From Alphaproteobacteria bacterium (GTDB lineage Bacteria > Pseudomonadota > Alphaproteobacteria > ATCC43930 > CGMCC-115725): a DNA stretch of 16,178 bases. The translations under genes were made by a program, and so were the position numbers. Every line of letters starts with the position of its first letter. The stretch's first letter is position 1. Below, piece after piece: positions 1 to 7,030 of the stretch. The notes under the pieces were generated by a model. It was not told the origin of the DNA and ran no database searches. It saw only the letters and a list, made by a program, of their open reading frames with translations. The stretch covers positions 1-16,178 of the forward strand of contig JASHUW010000163.1 of NCBI GenBank assembly GCA_030039815.1, read 5' to 3'.

Positions 1-593
1 GTCGAGCGCTCGTTCTCGATCATGTCGCGCGGCATCAGGTGGCGCCGGTTCGAGGTCGCGTAGAGCACGACATTGACCGGGCGGCCCTCGATGCCGCCTT
101 CGAGCACGGCCTTCAGCGATTTGTAGCTCGTGTCTTGTTTTTCGAACGACAGGTCGTCGCAGAACAAGAGGCACCGCCGCTTGCTGCCGCGTACCAGCGC
201 CAGGAGGCGCGGCAGGGTGGGAATGTCCTCGCGGTGGATCTCGATGAGCGCCAGCGCACGTGGCGTCTGCTTGTTGATCGCCGCGTGCGCCGCCTTGACG
301 AGCGCGCTCTTGCCGGTGCCGCGTGCGCCCCACAGCAGCACGTTGTTGGCCGGCAACCCGGCGGCGAAACGTTCGGTATTCTCGACCAGGATGTCGCGCA
401 CCCGGTCGATGCCGCGCAGCAGATCGAGTTCGACGCGGTTGACGTCGCTGACCGGCTCCAGCCATTCGCCCTCGGCGTGCCAGATGAAGGCGTCGGCGGC
501 GTCGAGATCATTCTTCGGCGGCGCCGGCGGCGCGAGGCGTTCGAGCGCGTCGGCAACGCGCGTCAGCAGCGGCAAAAGGTCGGGCTTGGACAT
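1..593 (-). CDS. DUF815-family AAA+ ATP-binding protein (C-terminus cut by window edge)
   Basis: This reading frame runs off the left end of the window, so only the first 197 residues are visible; family members are usually near 290. The start is the ATG at 593-591 (MSKPDLLPLL), with AGGA just upstream. Seen directly: a Walker A motif GARGTGKSA at residues 89-97 (W88 precedes it) and a Walker B-like LLFCDD at 142-147. The visible part ends in a stretch reading ATSNRRHLMP, which fits an AAA+ sensor region. DUF815 proteins are predicted P-loop ATPases of unknown client. The gene is divergent from yajC, an arrangement I recognise from alphaproteobacteria. Family assignment is firm; the biological role is unknown. 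Confidence 0.9.
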   Translation of the reverse strand, partial: MSKPDLLPLLTRVADALERLAPPAPPKNDLDAADAFIWHAEGEWLEPVSDVNRVELDLLRGIDRVRDILVENTERFAAGLPANNVLLWGARGTGKSALVKAAHAAINKQTPRALALIEIHREDIPTLPRLLALVRGSKRRCLLFCDDLSFEKQDTSYKSLKAVLEGGIEGRPVNVVLYATSNRRHLMPRDMIENERS

Positions 594-772
594 TTCCTGT
601 TCTTGCCAAGATAAGGGGCGGCGAACTTAGATCACAATTTGCGAGCGCGGGAAGCGGTTCTGGCCTGCCGCGACGGCTTGGCAAACCGTCGCGCCTGTTT
701 GCATTGCCCTTTTACCGGGCATCGCGTACCAATTCGCCACCGCTTCGCCGCCGCTTTTCGAGGTCGACGCAC

Positions 773-1207
773 ATGCTGATTTCTCCGGCCTATGCCCAGG
801 CGGGCGGGCTCTTCGACAGCCAGAGCGCGATGATCCAGTTCCTGCCGTTGGTGCTGATCTTCGTCGTGTTCTACTTTCTTTTGATCCGCCCGCAGCAGCA
901 GAAGCAGAAGACGCATCGCACGATGCTTGATTCGCTGCGGCGCGGCGACCGGGTCGTCACCGGCGGCGGCATTGTCGGCACCGTGAACCGGGTGACCGCC
1001 GGCAGCGACGAGATCGAGGTCGACATCGCCCAAGGGGTGCGCGTGCGGGTGTTGCGCAGCACGATTTCCAGCGTCCTCGCCAAGCCCGATCCCGCCGCCG
1101 CGCGTGAAGCCGCCAACGAGCGCGGCGAGCGCCCCGCCGGGCGCCGACGCGCCAAGGAAGCGGCGAAGGAGCCGGCACCGGCCAACGACGAGGCCGACAA
1201 AGCCTGA
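773..1207 (+). CDS. yajC: Preprotein translocase subunit YajC
   Basis: Small inner-membrane accessory subunit of the SecDF-YajC complex, which assists SecYEG-dependent export. The frame stays open upstream to 704, but I chose the ATG at 773 (MLISPAYAQAGG) because alphaproteobacterial YajC proteins commonly begin this way and AGGT lies 8 nt upstream. At 144 residues it is longer than the roughly 110 of E. coli YajC. Seen: one hydrophobic span at about residues 22-38 (FLPLVLIFVVFYFLLIRP), then the typical PQQQKQK and a basic stretch with LRRGDRVVTGGGIVG. The charged C-terminal tail (RERGERPAGRRRAKEAAKEP-like composition) accounts for the extra length. It is followed 51 nt later by secD, so co-transcription is likely. 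Confidence 0.95.
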   Translation: MLISPAYAQAGGLFDSQSAMIQFLPLVLIFVVFYFLLIRPQQQKQKTHRTMLDSLRRGDRVVTGGGIVGTVNRVTAGSDEIEVDIAQGVRVRVLRSTISSVLAKPDPAAAREAANERGERPAGRRRAKEAAKEPAPANDEADKA

Positions 1208-1258
1208 TGTTCGCGGCCGTTTTACCATCGTCATGGCCCGCATAGCGGGCGACCAGGC

Positions 1259-2830
1259 ATGCTCTATTTCGCCAACTGGAAGATTTTGCTGATCTGCGCG
1301 GTGTGCGCGCTGGGTGTGCTGTTTAGCGTGCCTAATCTGTTCGCCCCGGCGCAGCTCGCCTGGCTGCCGGCACAGATCCCGCACAAGCAGGTCAATCTCG
1401 GTCTCGACCTGCGCGGCGGCTCGTATCTGCTGCTCGAGGTCGACGTCGCGGCGGCGCAGGCCGAGCAGCTCAATTCGATCATCGACAATGTGCGCAACGC
1501 GCTGCTCGACGCGAAGATCGGCTACACCGGCCTCAACGTCGAAAACAACGCGATCGTCTTCAATATCCGCGACACCGACCGTATCCAGGACGCACGCGAC
1601 GCACTTGCCAAGATCGATACATCGCTGAGCGTCGACATCTCGTCCGATGGCGCCGGCAAGATGCAATTCACCTCGCAGGCGACCGAGCAACGCCGGCAAC
1701 AGGCGGTCGACCAGTCGATCGAGATCATCCGCCGCCGCATTGACGAAACCGGCACCAAAGAGCCGACCATCCAGCGCCAGGGCGCCGACCGCATCCTCGT
1801 CGAGTTGCCCGGCGTCGGCGATCCCGAGCATGTCAAGGAGCTGCTCGGCAAGACCGCGAAGCTGACCTTCCAGCTCGTCGACCAGTCGATGAGCCCGGAG
1901 GAGGCGAAGCGCGGGCGCATGCCGCTCGGCGACGAGGTGCTCCCGGCGCAGAACCCCAAGCCCGGTCAGCCGACGCAATACCTGGTGAAGCGCCGGGTCA
2001 TGGTCGGCGGCGACACGCTGGTCGACGCCCAGGCGACGTTCCAGAACAACGAGCCGGTGGTGAGCTTCCGCTTCGACACCGCCGGCGCGCGCCGCTTTGG
2101 CGACGCGACCCGCGACAATGTCGGCAAGCCCTTTGCGATCGTGCTCGACAACAAGGTCATCAGCGCGCCGATCATCAAGGAGCCGATCCTCGGCGGCAGC
2201 GGCATCATCTCGGGCAGCTTCACCGTGCAATCGGCGAGCGATCTGGCGTTGCTGCTGCGCGCCGGCGCGCTGCCGGCGCCGATCACCATCCTCGAGGAGC
2301 GCTCGGTCGGTCCCGACCTCGGCGCCGACTCGATCCATGACGGCGCGGTGTCCTGCATCGTCGGCGTGGTCCTCGTCGTGATCTTCATGTTCCTCTTCTA
2401 TGGGTTGTTCGGCCTGTTCGCCGACATCGCGCTGTTTTTCAATCTTTGCCTGATGCTGGGGACGTTGTCGCTGCTCGGCGCGACCCTGACCTTGCCGGGC
2501 ATTGCCGGCATCGCGCTGACCCTCGGCATGGCGGTCGACGCCAACGTGCTGATCTACGAGCGCATCCGCGAAGAGCTGCGCAGCGGCCGCACCATGCTGT
2601 CGTCGCTGGAGGCCGGGTTTACCCGTGCCTTCGGCACGATCCTCGACAGCCACGTGACGACGCTCGTCGCCGGCATCCTGCTCTATTGGCTCGGCTCCGG
2701 GCCGGTGAAGGGCTTCGCGGTGACCTTGTCGATCGGCGTCCTGACCTCGCTGTTCTCCGCCATCCTGGTGACAAGGCTGCAGATCGTCAGCTGGCTGCGG
2801 CGCTGGAAGCCCAAGGAAATCCCGCTGTGA
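1259..2830 (+). CDS. secD: Protein translocase subunit SecD
   Basis: SecD and SecF form a proton-motive-force-driven RND-type membrane machine that pulls preproteins out of SecYEG on the periplasmic side. The 523 residues fit the shorter alphaproteobacterial SecD. Seen: an N-terminal membrane span (about 6-28), the conserved NLGLDLRGGSYLLLEVD at 46-62, a long periplasmic P1 region, and five further spans from about residue 365. The GMAVDANVLIYERIREEL motif begins at 423; its D427 is the expected transmembrane proton-relay aspartate. The ATG at 1259 is the only sensible start before the first span. The TGA stop overlaps the GTG start of secF, implying translational coupling. Confidence 0.98.
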   Translation: MLYFANWKILLICAVCALGVLFSVPNLFAPAQLAWLPAQIPHKQVNLGLDLRGGSYLLLEVDVAAAQAEQLNSIIDNVRNALLDAKIGYTGLNVENNAIVFNIRDTDRIQDARDALAKIDTSLSVDISSDGAGKMQFTSQATEQRRQQAVDQSIEIIRRRIDETGTKEPTIQRQGADRILVELPGVGDPEHVKELLGKTAKLTFQLVDQSMSPEEAKRGRMPLGDEVLPAQNPKPGQPTQYLVKRRVMVGGDTLVDAQATFQNNEPVVSFRFDTAGARRFGDATRDNVGKPFAIVLDNKVISAPIIKEPILGGSGIISGSFTVQSASDLALLLRAGALPAPITILEERSVGPDLGADSIHDGAVSCIVGVVLVVIFMFLFYGLFGLFADIALFFNLCLMLGTLSLLGATLTLPGIAGIALTLGMAVDANVLIYERIREELRSGRTMLSSLEAGFTRAFGTILDSHVTTLVAGILLYWLGSGPVKGFAVTLSIGVLTSLFSAILVTRLQIVSWLRRWKPKEIPL

Positions 2831-3810
2831 TTAGGCCGCTCATCGTCATTCGGCGGGTGCCGAAGATCGATTTCATGCGCTGGCACCTGTTCGGCTTCGC
2901 GTTTTCGATCCTGCTGAGCGCGGTGTCGATCGGCCTGTTCGCCACGATCGGGCTCAATTATGGCATCGATTTCAAGGGCGGTACGCTGCTTGAAGCGAAG
3001 ACGCAAGGTCCCGCCGACCTCGCGGCGATGCGTGCAAAACTTGACGCGCTGCACATCGGCGATGCGTCGCTGCAGGGTTTCGGCGCGCCCGACGAGGTGC
3101 TGATCCGCCTGCCCGAGCAGCCCGGCGGCGATGCCGGGCAGATGAAGGCCGTTGAGCTTGCCAAGCAGGCGCTCGGGCCCGGCATCGACTATCGCCGCAC
3201 CGAGGTCGTGGGCCCCAGCGTCGGCGCCGAGCTGATCCGTGCGGGCGTGCTGGCGACCGTGCTCGCGCTCGGCGCGATCCTCGTCTACGTGTGGTTTCGC
3301 TTCGAGTGGCAGTTCGGCGTCGGCGCGACGATCGCGACGCTGCACGACACGATCACCACGATCGGTCTCTTCGCGATCTTCCGGCTTGAGTTCGACTTGA
3401 CGACCCTGGCGGCGATCCTCACCGTCGCCGGGTACTCGATCAACGACACCGTGGTGATCTACGACCGGGTGCGCGAGGCGATGCGCAAATACCGCACGAT
3501 GTCGTTTCGCGAGCTCATCAATCTCGCGCTCAACGAGACGCTGTCGCGCACCATCCTCACCGTCAGCACGGTGGCGCTGGCCGTGCTGTCGCTGTTGTTC
3601 TTCGGCGGCGAGGTGCTGAAGGGGTTCAGCATCGCGATGCTGTGGGGCATCGTGATCGGCACCTATTCGTCGCTCTTTATCGCCGCGCCGATCGTTTACT
3701 ACATCCAGCCCAGCCGTCGGGCGATGGCCCGCGAGCCGACCACCGGCGAGGGCGAGGGCGGCCGGTCGAGCAGCCGGCCGGAACGCCGTCCGCGCGGCGC
3801 GAAAAGCTAG
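2827..3810 (+). CDS. secF: Protein translocase subunit SecF
   Basis: Partner of SecD in the SecDF export motor of the inner membrane. I chose the GTG at 2827 because it overlaps the secD stop (GTGA), a standard coupling arrangement, and because it keeps the basic leader RPLIVIRRVPKIDFMRW. The next in-frame ATG at 2875 would remove conserved sequence. The product is 327 residues. Seen: the first span at about 20-41, the D1 motif GIDFKGGT around D48, a periplasmic domain, then five spans with the family motif GYSINDTVVIYDRVRE starting at residue 202. The last 30 or so residues form a low-complexity Arg/Gly/Ser tail that I regard as lineage-specific. Confidence 0.98.
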   Translation: MIRPLIVIRRVPKIDFMRWHLFGFAFSILLSAVSIGLFATIGLNYGIDFKGGTLLEAKTQGPADLAAMRAKLDALHIGDASLQGFGAPDEVLIRLPEQPGGDAGQMKAVELAKQALGPGIDYRRTEVVGPSVGAELIRAGVLATVLALGAILVYVWFRFEWQFGVGATIATLHDTITTIGLFAIFRLEFDLTTLAAILTVAGYSINDTVVIYDRVREAMRKYRTMSFRELINLALNETLSRTILTVSTVALAVLSLLFFGGEVLKGFSIAMLWGIVIGTYSSLFIAAPIVYYIQPSRRAMAREPTTGEGEGGRSSSRPERRPRGAKS

Positions 3811-3813
3811 GCG

Positions 3814-4179
3814 ATGGAGCTGACGCCCCAAACTCCGGCCGGGCGGCAGCTGATCGAACGCTACGGCGCGGGCGGGTTTCGGGTCAGCGGCGTGATCTTC
3901 GCCGGGCCGGTGCTGGTATTCCCCGAACGCACGATCCTGTGGGACAATGCGGCGCCGACGATCGAGGGCCTGGCGCCGGTCATCGCCGAGGGTGGCATCG
4001 AGCTCGTCATCCTTGGGCTGGGGCGGCGCGGTGCGCCCGCCGCGATGGCGTTGCGCGCCGCGCTCAAGACGCGCGGCATCGGCATCGAGGCGATGGACAC
4101 CGGCGCCGCGTGCCGCACCTACAACGTGCTGCTCGCCGAGGACCGCCGCGTCGCCGCGGCGCTGCTGCCTTTTCTTTAG
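3814..4179 (+). CDS. Mth938/DUF498-domain protein, NDUFAF3-like
   Basis: A 121-residue single-domain protein of the Mth938-like (DUF498/DUF598) fold. It starts 3 nt after the secF stop, so it is almost certainly on the same mRNA. Typical family features are visible: a short N-terminal strand region reading GGFRVSG, the segment VLVFPERTILWD at about 32-43, a glycine-rich LVILGLGRRGAP turn near 60-71, and MDTGAACRTYNVLLAEDRRVAAALLPFL at the C-terminus. The eukaryotic member NDUFAF3 is an assembly factor for mitochondrial complex I, and the bacterial gene is known to travel with secDF. A role in membrane-complex biogenesis is therefore inferred. No catalytic residues are apparent. Confidence 0.9.
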   Translation: MELTPQTPAGRQLIERYGAGGFRVSGVIFAGPVLVFPERTILWDNAAPTIEGLAPVIAEGGIELVILGLGRRGAPAAMALRAALKTRGIGIEAMDTGAACRTYNVLLAEDRRVAAALLPFL

Positions 4180-4223
4180 GCACGCGGCTTGCTTGCCGCA
4201 GCGAGGCAGACCGGAGTCGGCTA

Positions 4224-4454
4224 ATGCCGGATGGTGCCAGCGTTCTTTCAGCGTTCGGGATCGGCCATAACCAGGGGCCGCCGCTCGAGCTCGGGATGAG
4301 CTGGGCGCATTTCTGCTGGAAGAAGGCGCACGCCAAAGCCTGGAAGACGCCGCCGCCTGAGATCGCCCTCAGGCGCCTCGCGCGGGCCGAGGCGCTCGGC
4401 ATGACCTATCGCGAATACACCGCCCACCTGCTCGACACCGGCGAGCATCTGTAA
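4224..4454 (+). CDS. Small uncharacterised protein with GIGHNQGPP motif
   Basis: A 76-residue protein, read from the ATG at 4224 (MPDGASVLSAFGIG), with GGAG about 10 nt upstream. The frame is open further upstream, but that part overlaps the Mth938-type gene. Seen: no signal peptide and no membrane span; a glycine/proline motif GIGHNQGPPLE at residues 12-22; an aromatic patch MSWAHFCWKKAHAKAW; then an amphipathic helix-like stretch (IALRRLARAEALGMTYREYTAHLL). I recall similar GHN-GPP motifs in short alphaproteobacterial proteins of unknown function but cannot name the family. It lies 44 nt behind the Mth938-like gene on the same strand and may be part of the secDF transcript. Confidence 0.75.
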   Translation: MPDGASVLSAFGIGHNQGPPLELGMSWAHFCWKKAHAKAWKTPPPEIALRRLARAEALGMTYREYTAHLLDTGEHL

Positions 4455-4462
4455 CCCTCGCT

Positions 4463-4546
4463 CGTCGCCCCGGCGGAGGCCGGGGCCCAGGGCTCAGCCG
4501 CTTGCGGCAGCCGATGGCCGGATTCCGGCCTTCGCCGGAATGACGA
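4463..4546. repeat. Dispersed paired-palindrome repeat, copy A
   Basis: Two short perfect palindromes lie in the convergent gap between the 76-residue gene and sodB. The first has arms GCCCCGGC/GCCGGGGC at 4467-4486 with loop GGAG. The second has arms ATTCCGGC/GCCGGAAT at 4522-4541 with loop CTTC. The linker sequence GGGGCCCAGGG and the tail TGACGAAG recur in altered form at 10092-10168. Either hairpin could also help terminate the converging transcripts, although no long T-run follows. Confidence 0.75.
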
Positions 4547-4564
4547 AGCGGAGAACGAAGCCGG

Positions 4565-5179
4565 CTAACCGCGCTGCCCGCGCGCCTTGTCGAAATTGTG
4601 CGCGACGAACTCCCAATTGATCAGGTGATCGAGGAAGGCCTGAACAAAATCGGGCCGGCGGTTCTGATAATCGAGGTAATAGGCGTGCTCCCAGACGTCA
4701 CAGGTCAGCAGCGCCGCCGCGCCACCGGCGACCGGGTTCACCGCGTTGGCCGTCTTGATGACCTTGAGCTTGCCGGCGTCGAACACCAGCCAGGCCCAGC
4801 CGCTGCCGAATTGCGTAGTCGCCGCGTCCTTGAACGCTGCCGCGAACTTGTCGTAGCCGCCGAAATCGTGGTCGATCGCCCGCTTCAATTCGCCCTCGGG
4901 CTCGCCGCCGCCGCCCTTTTTCATGGAGTTCCAGAAGAAGGTGTGGTTCCACACCTGCGCCGCGTTGTTGAAGATGCCGGTCTTCGCATCGTCGCGATGC
5001 GTGGCAACGATGATCTCCTCGAGCGATTTCTTTTCCTCCGGCTTGCCTTCCACGAGCCGGTTGAGATTGTCGACATAGGCCTTGTGGTGCTTCCCGTGGT
5101 GAAAATCGAGCGTTTTCGCCGAGATATACGGCTCAAGAGCGTTGTTCGGATAAGGTAGCGGCGGCAATTCGAAAGCCAT
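4565..5179 (-). CDS. sodB: Superoxide dismutase, iron type
   Basis: Converts superoxide to hydrogen peroxide and oxygen in the cytoplasm. The 204-residue product, read from the ATG at 5179, has no signal peptide. All four metal ligands are visible: H27 (FHHGKHHKAYV), H79 (QVWNHTFFW), and D161 with H165 (LTCDVWEHAYYLDY). The glutamine at position 75, in NNAAQVWNH, is the placement typical of Fe-type rather than Mn-type enzymes, so iron is the best call; cambialistic use cannot be excluded. A GGGG insert near 89-92 is common in alphaproteobacterial members. The gene is divergent from the NDUFAF6-like gene with about 50 bp between starts, and convergent with the secDF-side cluster. Confidence 0.97.
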   Translation of the reverse strand: MAFELPPLPYPNNALEPYISAKTLDFHHGKHHKAYVDNLNRLVEGKPEEKKSLEEIIVATHRDDAKTGIFNNAAQVWNHTFFWNSMKKGGGGEPEGELKRAIDHDFGGYDKFAAAFKDAATTQFGSGWAWLVFDAGKLKVIKTANAVNPVAGGAAALLTCDVWEHAYYLDYQNRRPDFVQAFLDHLINWEFVAHNFDKARGQRG

Positions 5180-5229
5180 GGGACAAGTCCTATCGCCAGG
5201 GGTTTGCGGGAGCGCTTCGGGGAATGCCG

Positions 5230-6111
5230 ATGCACGATCGGTCTACTGGAAAAACGGTCCCGTCCGCCCGGCGTTCCAGTGTCGCTGCGTCACTTTCGCC
5301 TGTTGCGTCAATTGTCCGCGCGCACGACCGCGACCGGTTTCAGACGGCGCTGTTCGCGCCCGCCGCGACGCGCGAAGCGCTCTTCGCGCTCTATGCCTTC
5401 AACTACGAGATCGCCCGCGTGCGCGAGAGCGTGCGCGAGCCGATGCTCGGGCAGATCCGCCTGCAATGGTGGCGTGAGGCGATCGACGCCGCCTACGGCG
5501 ACGCCCGGCCGCGCCGGCACGAGGTGGTCGAGCCGCTGACCGCGGCGATCCGCGCGCACGGCCTCGGCCGCGAGCATTTCGCCCGGCTGATCGACACCCG
5601 CGAGCGCGATCTCGACGATGCGCCGCCGGCCTCGCTCGCGGTGCTCGAGGATTATGCCGAGGGAACCTCCGCGCCGCTGATCCGGCTGGCGCTGGAGGCG
5701 CTCGGCGCGGCGACCCCTTCGACATTCGCGGCGGCGACCGAGATCGGCATCGCCTATGCGCTTTCCGGCCTCATCCGTGCGATGCCCGTCCATGCGCGCG
5801 CCGGACGGCTGATGATCCCCGCCGATGGCGACGTCGATCCCGCCGACTATGCCGCCCTGCGCGCAACGCCGGCGTTGCGCCAAGCGGTCGAGGCCATGGC
5901 GCGGGTGGTGGCCCGCCGTCTCGATGCGGCGCGGGCGATGCGGCGGGACATCCCGAAAGCGGCGCTGCCGGCTCTATTGCCGGCGCGCATCGCGGCGCGC
6001 ACGCTCAAGCGTCTCGAACGGGTCGGGTTCGACCCGTTCTCCGGCGCCGGCGAAGGCGACCCGCTGCAGAGCTGGCGGCTCGCTTTCGCGATGCTGAGGG
6101 GAAGGTTCTAG
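5230..6111 (+). CDS. Squalene/phytoene synthase-fold protein, NDUFAF6-like
   Basis: A 293-residue all-helical protein of the trans-isoprenyl diphosphate synthase (head-to-head) superfamily. True CrtB/SQS/HpnC/HpnD enzymes carry two aspartate-rich motifs that bind Mg-diphosphate. Here the first is replaced by NYEIARVRE at 58-66. The second region reads IRAMPVHARAGRLMIP (ending at P197) in place of a DxxxD-containing helix. Loss of both motifs is typical of the NDUFAF6 (C8orf38) branch, a complex I assembly factor in mitochondria, so I do not expect prenyl-synthase activity. An in-frame ATG at 5224 directly abuts GGGGA (5219-5223). The ATG at 5230, 6 nt from it, is the better-spaced start. Confidence 0.88.
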   Translation: MHDRSTGKTVPSARRSSVAASLSPVASIVRAHDRDRFQTALFAPAATREALFALYAFNYEIARVRESVREPMLGQIRLQWWREAIDAAYGDARPRRHEVVEPLTAAIRAHGLGREHFARLIDTRERDLDDAPPASLAVLEDYAEGTSAPLIRLALEALGAATPSTFAAATEIGIAYALSGLIRAMPVHARAGRLMIPADGDVDPADYAALRATPALRQAVEAMARVVARRLDAARAMRRDIPKAALPALLPARIAARTLKRLERVGFDPFSGAGEGDPLQSWRLAFAMLRGRF

Positions 6112-6114
6112 CCT

Positions 6115-6309
6115 TTATGGTGATCCAGACGGACCCGGACCGGGCGCATTCATGACATTGACTGTCGTTTTGACGACAGTCTTACGTTTCATCGCGCCCA
6201 CGACGCATAGAATCAAGCCCAGTATTATTGTTGGAACGCCAATGATGTGGGAGCTTTGCCTGCTTACCTTAGGATGACGCGAGATACGATTTTCTCCGTG
6301 TAGTCGCAC
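6115..6309 (-). CDS. Doubtful small membrane-protein ORF
   Basis: A possible 64-residue frame beginning with GTG at 6309 in the gap between the NDUFAF6-like and PuuD-like genes. It encodes one plausible membrane span (IIGVPTIILGLILCVVG, about 22-38) followed by KRK and a Pro/Gly-rich tail. Its codons (ATA, CTA, CGT, AGG) are less GC-rich than those of neighbouring genes. There is no convincing ribosome binding site, and the GTG sits just behind a strong terminator-like hairpin (6314-6345). A perfect 9-bp inverted repeat lies inside the frame. I list it so that the 255-bp gap is described; it may be only a chance ORF. Confidence 0.22.
   Translation of the reverse strand: MRLHGENRISRHPKVSRQSSHIIGVPTIILGLILCVVGAMKRKTVVKTTVNVMNAPGPGPSGSP
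6160..6181. terminator. Perfect 9-bp inverted repeat, possible weak terminator or operator
   Basis: Arms GACTGTCGT and ACGACAGTC are exact reverse complements with a 4-nt loop TTTG. The repeat lies 49 nt after the stop of the NDUFAF6-like gene. The following sequence (TTACGTTTC) is only weakly T-rich, so a rho-independent terminator is possible but not strong. The perfect symmetry would also suit a protein-binding site. Confidence 0.4.
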
Positions 6310-6313
6310 GACA

Positions 6314-6345
6314 AGGGCGGACCGCTGCAGAGAGCGGTCCGCCTT
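6314..6345 (-). terminator. Hairpin terminator downstream of the PuuD-like gene
   Basis: A perfect 10-bp stem (GCGGACCGCT / AGCGGTCCGC, 6317-6326 and 6333-6342) with a 6-nt loop, extended by a further G-C pair, a G-T pair and an A-T pair. It lies about 22 nt beyond the stop of the minus-strand PuuD-like gene. On that strand the stem is followed by CTTGTCG rather than a long U-run, so it is a strong hairpin with an imperfect tail. Confidence 0.6.
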
Positions 6346-6366
6346 CGCGGCAACGACAGAAAAGTT

Positions 6367-6885
6367 CTAATGGCCGGCGTAGAAGTGCGGCGCGAACGCC
6401 ATGCAATAGAGCATCGGGATCGACAGCATCGTGTTGACCCGCGAGGCGAGGCCGGCGATACGCCGCGCCGCGTTGACTTCGTCAGGCGTCGCCTGGGTCA
6501 CGCCCATCACCTTGTTCTGATTCGGCATGATGATGAACCACACGTTGAACCACATGATCGTGCCGAGCCACATGCCGATGCCAATCGAGGTGAAGTAGTG
6601 GTTGCCGTCGCCGATGCCGATCTTTATCGCGTTCAGCAGGTAGCCGTTCATGTAGGCGAGCACCAGCCCAAAGCCGAGTGTGAACATCGCGCCCCAGCGG
6701 AACCAGAACAGCGCCTCGGGCAGGATGAAGCGAACCACCGCCGGCCGCAGTTCGGCCGGGATTTTTGGCATGGTCGGCGTCTGGGTGAAGTTGAAGTACC
6801 AGAGGTGTCCGATCCACATGATGCCGCTGATGATGTGACCCCAGCGGACGAACTGCGTCCACCAGCCGTAGTCTACGAATTCCAT
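6367..6885 (-). CDS. Short membrane protein, urate oxidase PuuD N-terminal-domain family, lacking cytochrome c domain
   Basis: A 172-residue integral membrane protein starting at the ATG at 6885, with AGGGGG about 10 nt upstream. About four spans are visible: near 12-32, 60-82, 98-118 and 152-168. The patterns WGHIISGIMWIGHLWYFNF (H17, H27) and MWFNVWFIIMPNQNKVMG match the membrane domain of PuuD (Urate_ox_N family). Full-length PuuD oxidises urate and passes electrons to a C-terminal cytochrome c domain. This protein stops before any such domain and has no CxxCH. It may bind heme through its conserved histidines, but urate oxidation should not be assumed. It follows the 30-residue gene by 23 nt, so the two form a likely operon. 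Confidence 0.8.
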   Translation of the reverse strand: MEFVDYGWWTQFVRWGHIISGIMWIGHLWYFNFTQTPTMPKIPAELRPAVVRFILPEALFWFRWGAMFTLGFGLVLAYMNGYLLNAIKIGIGDGNHYFTSIGIGMWLGTIMWFNVWFIIMPNQNKVMGVTQATPDEVNAARRIAGLASRVNTMLSIPMLYCMAFAPHFYAGH

Positions 6886-6908
6886 GGCGGTTTCCCCCTC
6901 TCGACGGG

Positions 6909-7001
6909 TTAATGGATCGCGTGGATCACCAGAATCACGACGACGGTCAGCACGAAACCGGCGATCACCGTCCCGGTAAGCGAACCCAGCAGCTTTTCCA
7001 T
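6909..7001 (-). CDS. 30-residue single-span membrane protein upstream of the PuuD-like gene
   Basis: A complete short gene: the ATG at 7001-6999 is preceded by AGGAGAG at good spacing, and the frame ends in TAA at 6911-6909. The product is MEKLLGSLTGTVIAGF continued by VLTVVVILVIHAIH, so after six residues it is almost entirely one hydrophobic helix ending in His-Ala-Ile-His. The strong Shine-Dalgarno site, the codon choice (CTG, GTC, ATC, GCC) and the position 23 nt ahead of the PuuD-like gene all argue that it is translated. By analogy with small single-span subunits of respiratory complexes, it may be a helper of the PuuD-like protein; that is inference. I do not recognise a named family. 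Confidence 0.72.
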   Translation of the reverse strand: MEKLLGSLTGTVIAGFVLTVVVILVIHAIH

Positions 7002-7030
7002 CCCGCTCTCCTCTCTTTATCTCGTCGTCG

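Noticed and set aside
632..2653. A 673-codon open frame on the minus strand opposite yajC and secD
   Set aside because: It lies antisense to two certain genes. Its product is rich in Arg, His, Gln, Asp and Glu with no domain, which is the usual mirror of GC-rich coding sequence.
5230..6111. A genuine squalene or phytoene synthase, implying hopanoid or carotenoid synthesis
   Set aside because: Both aspartate-rich Mg-diphosphate motifs are missing, and no terpenoid gene lies nearby.
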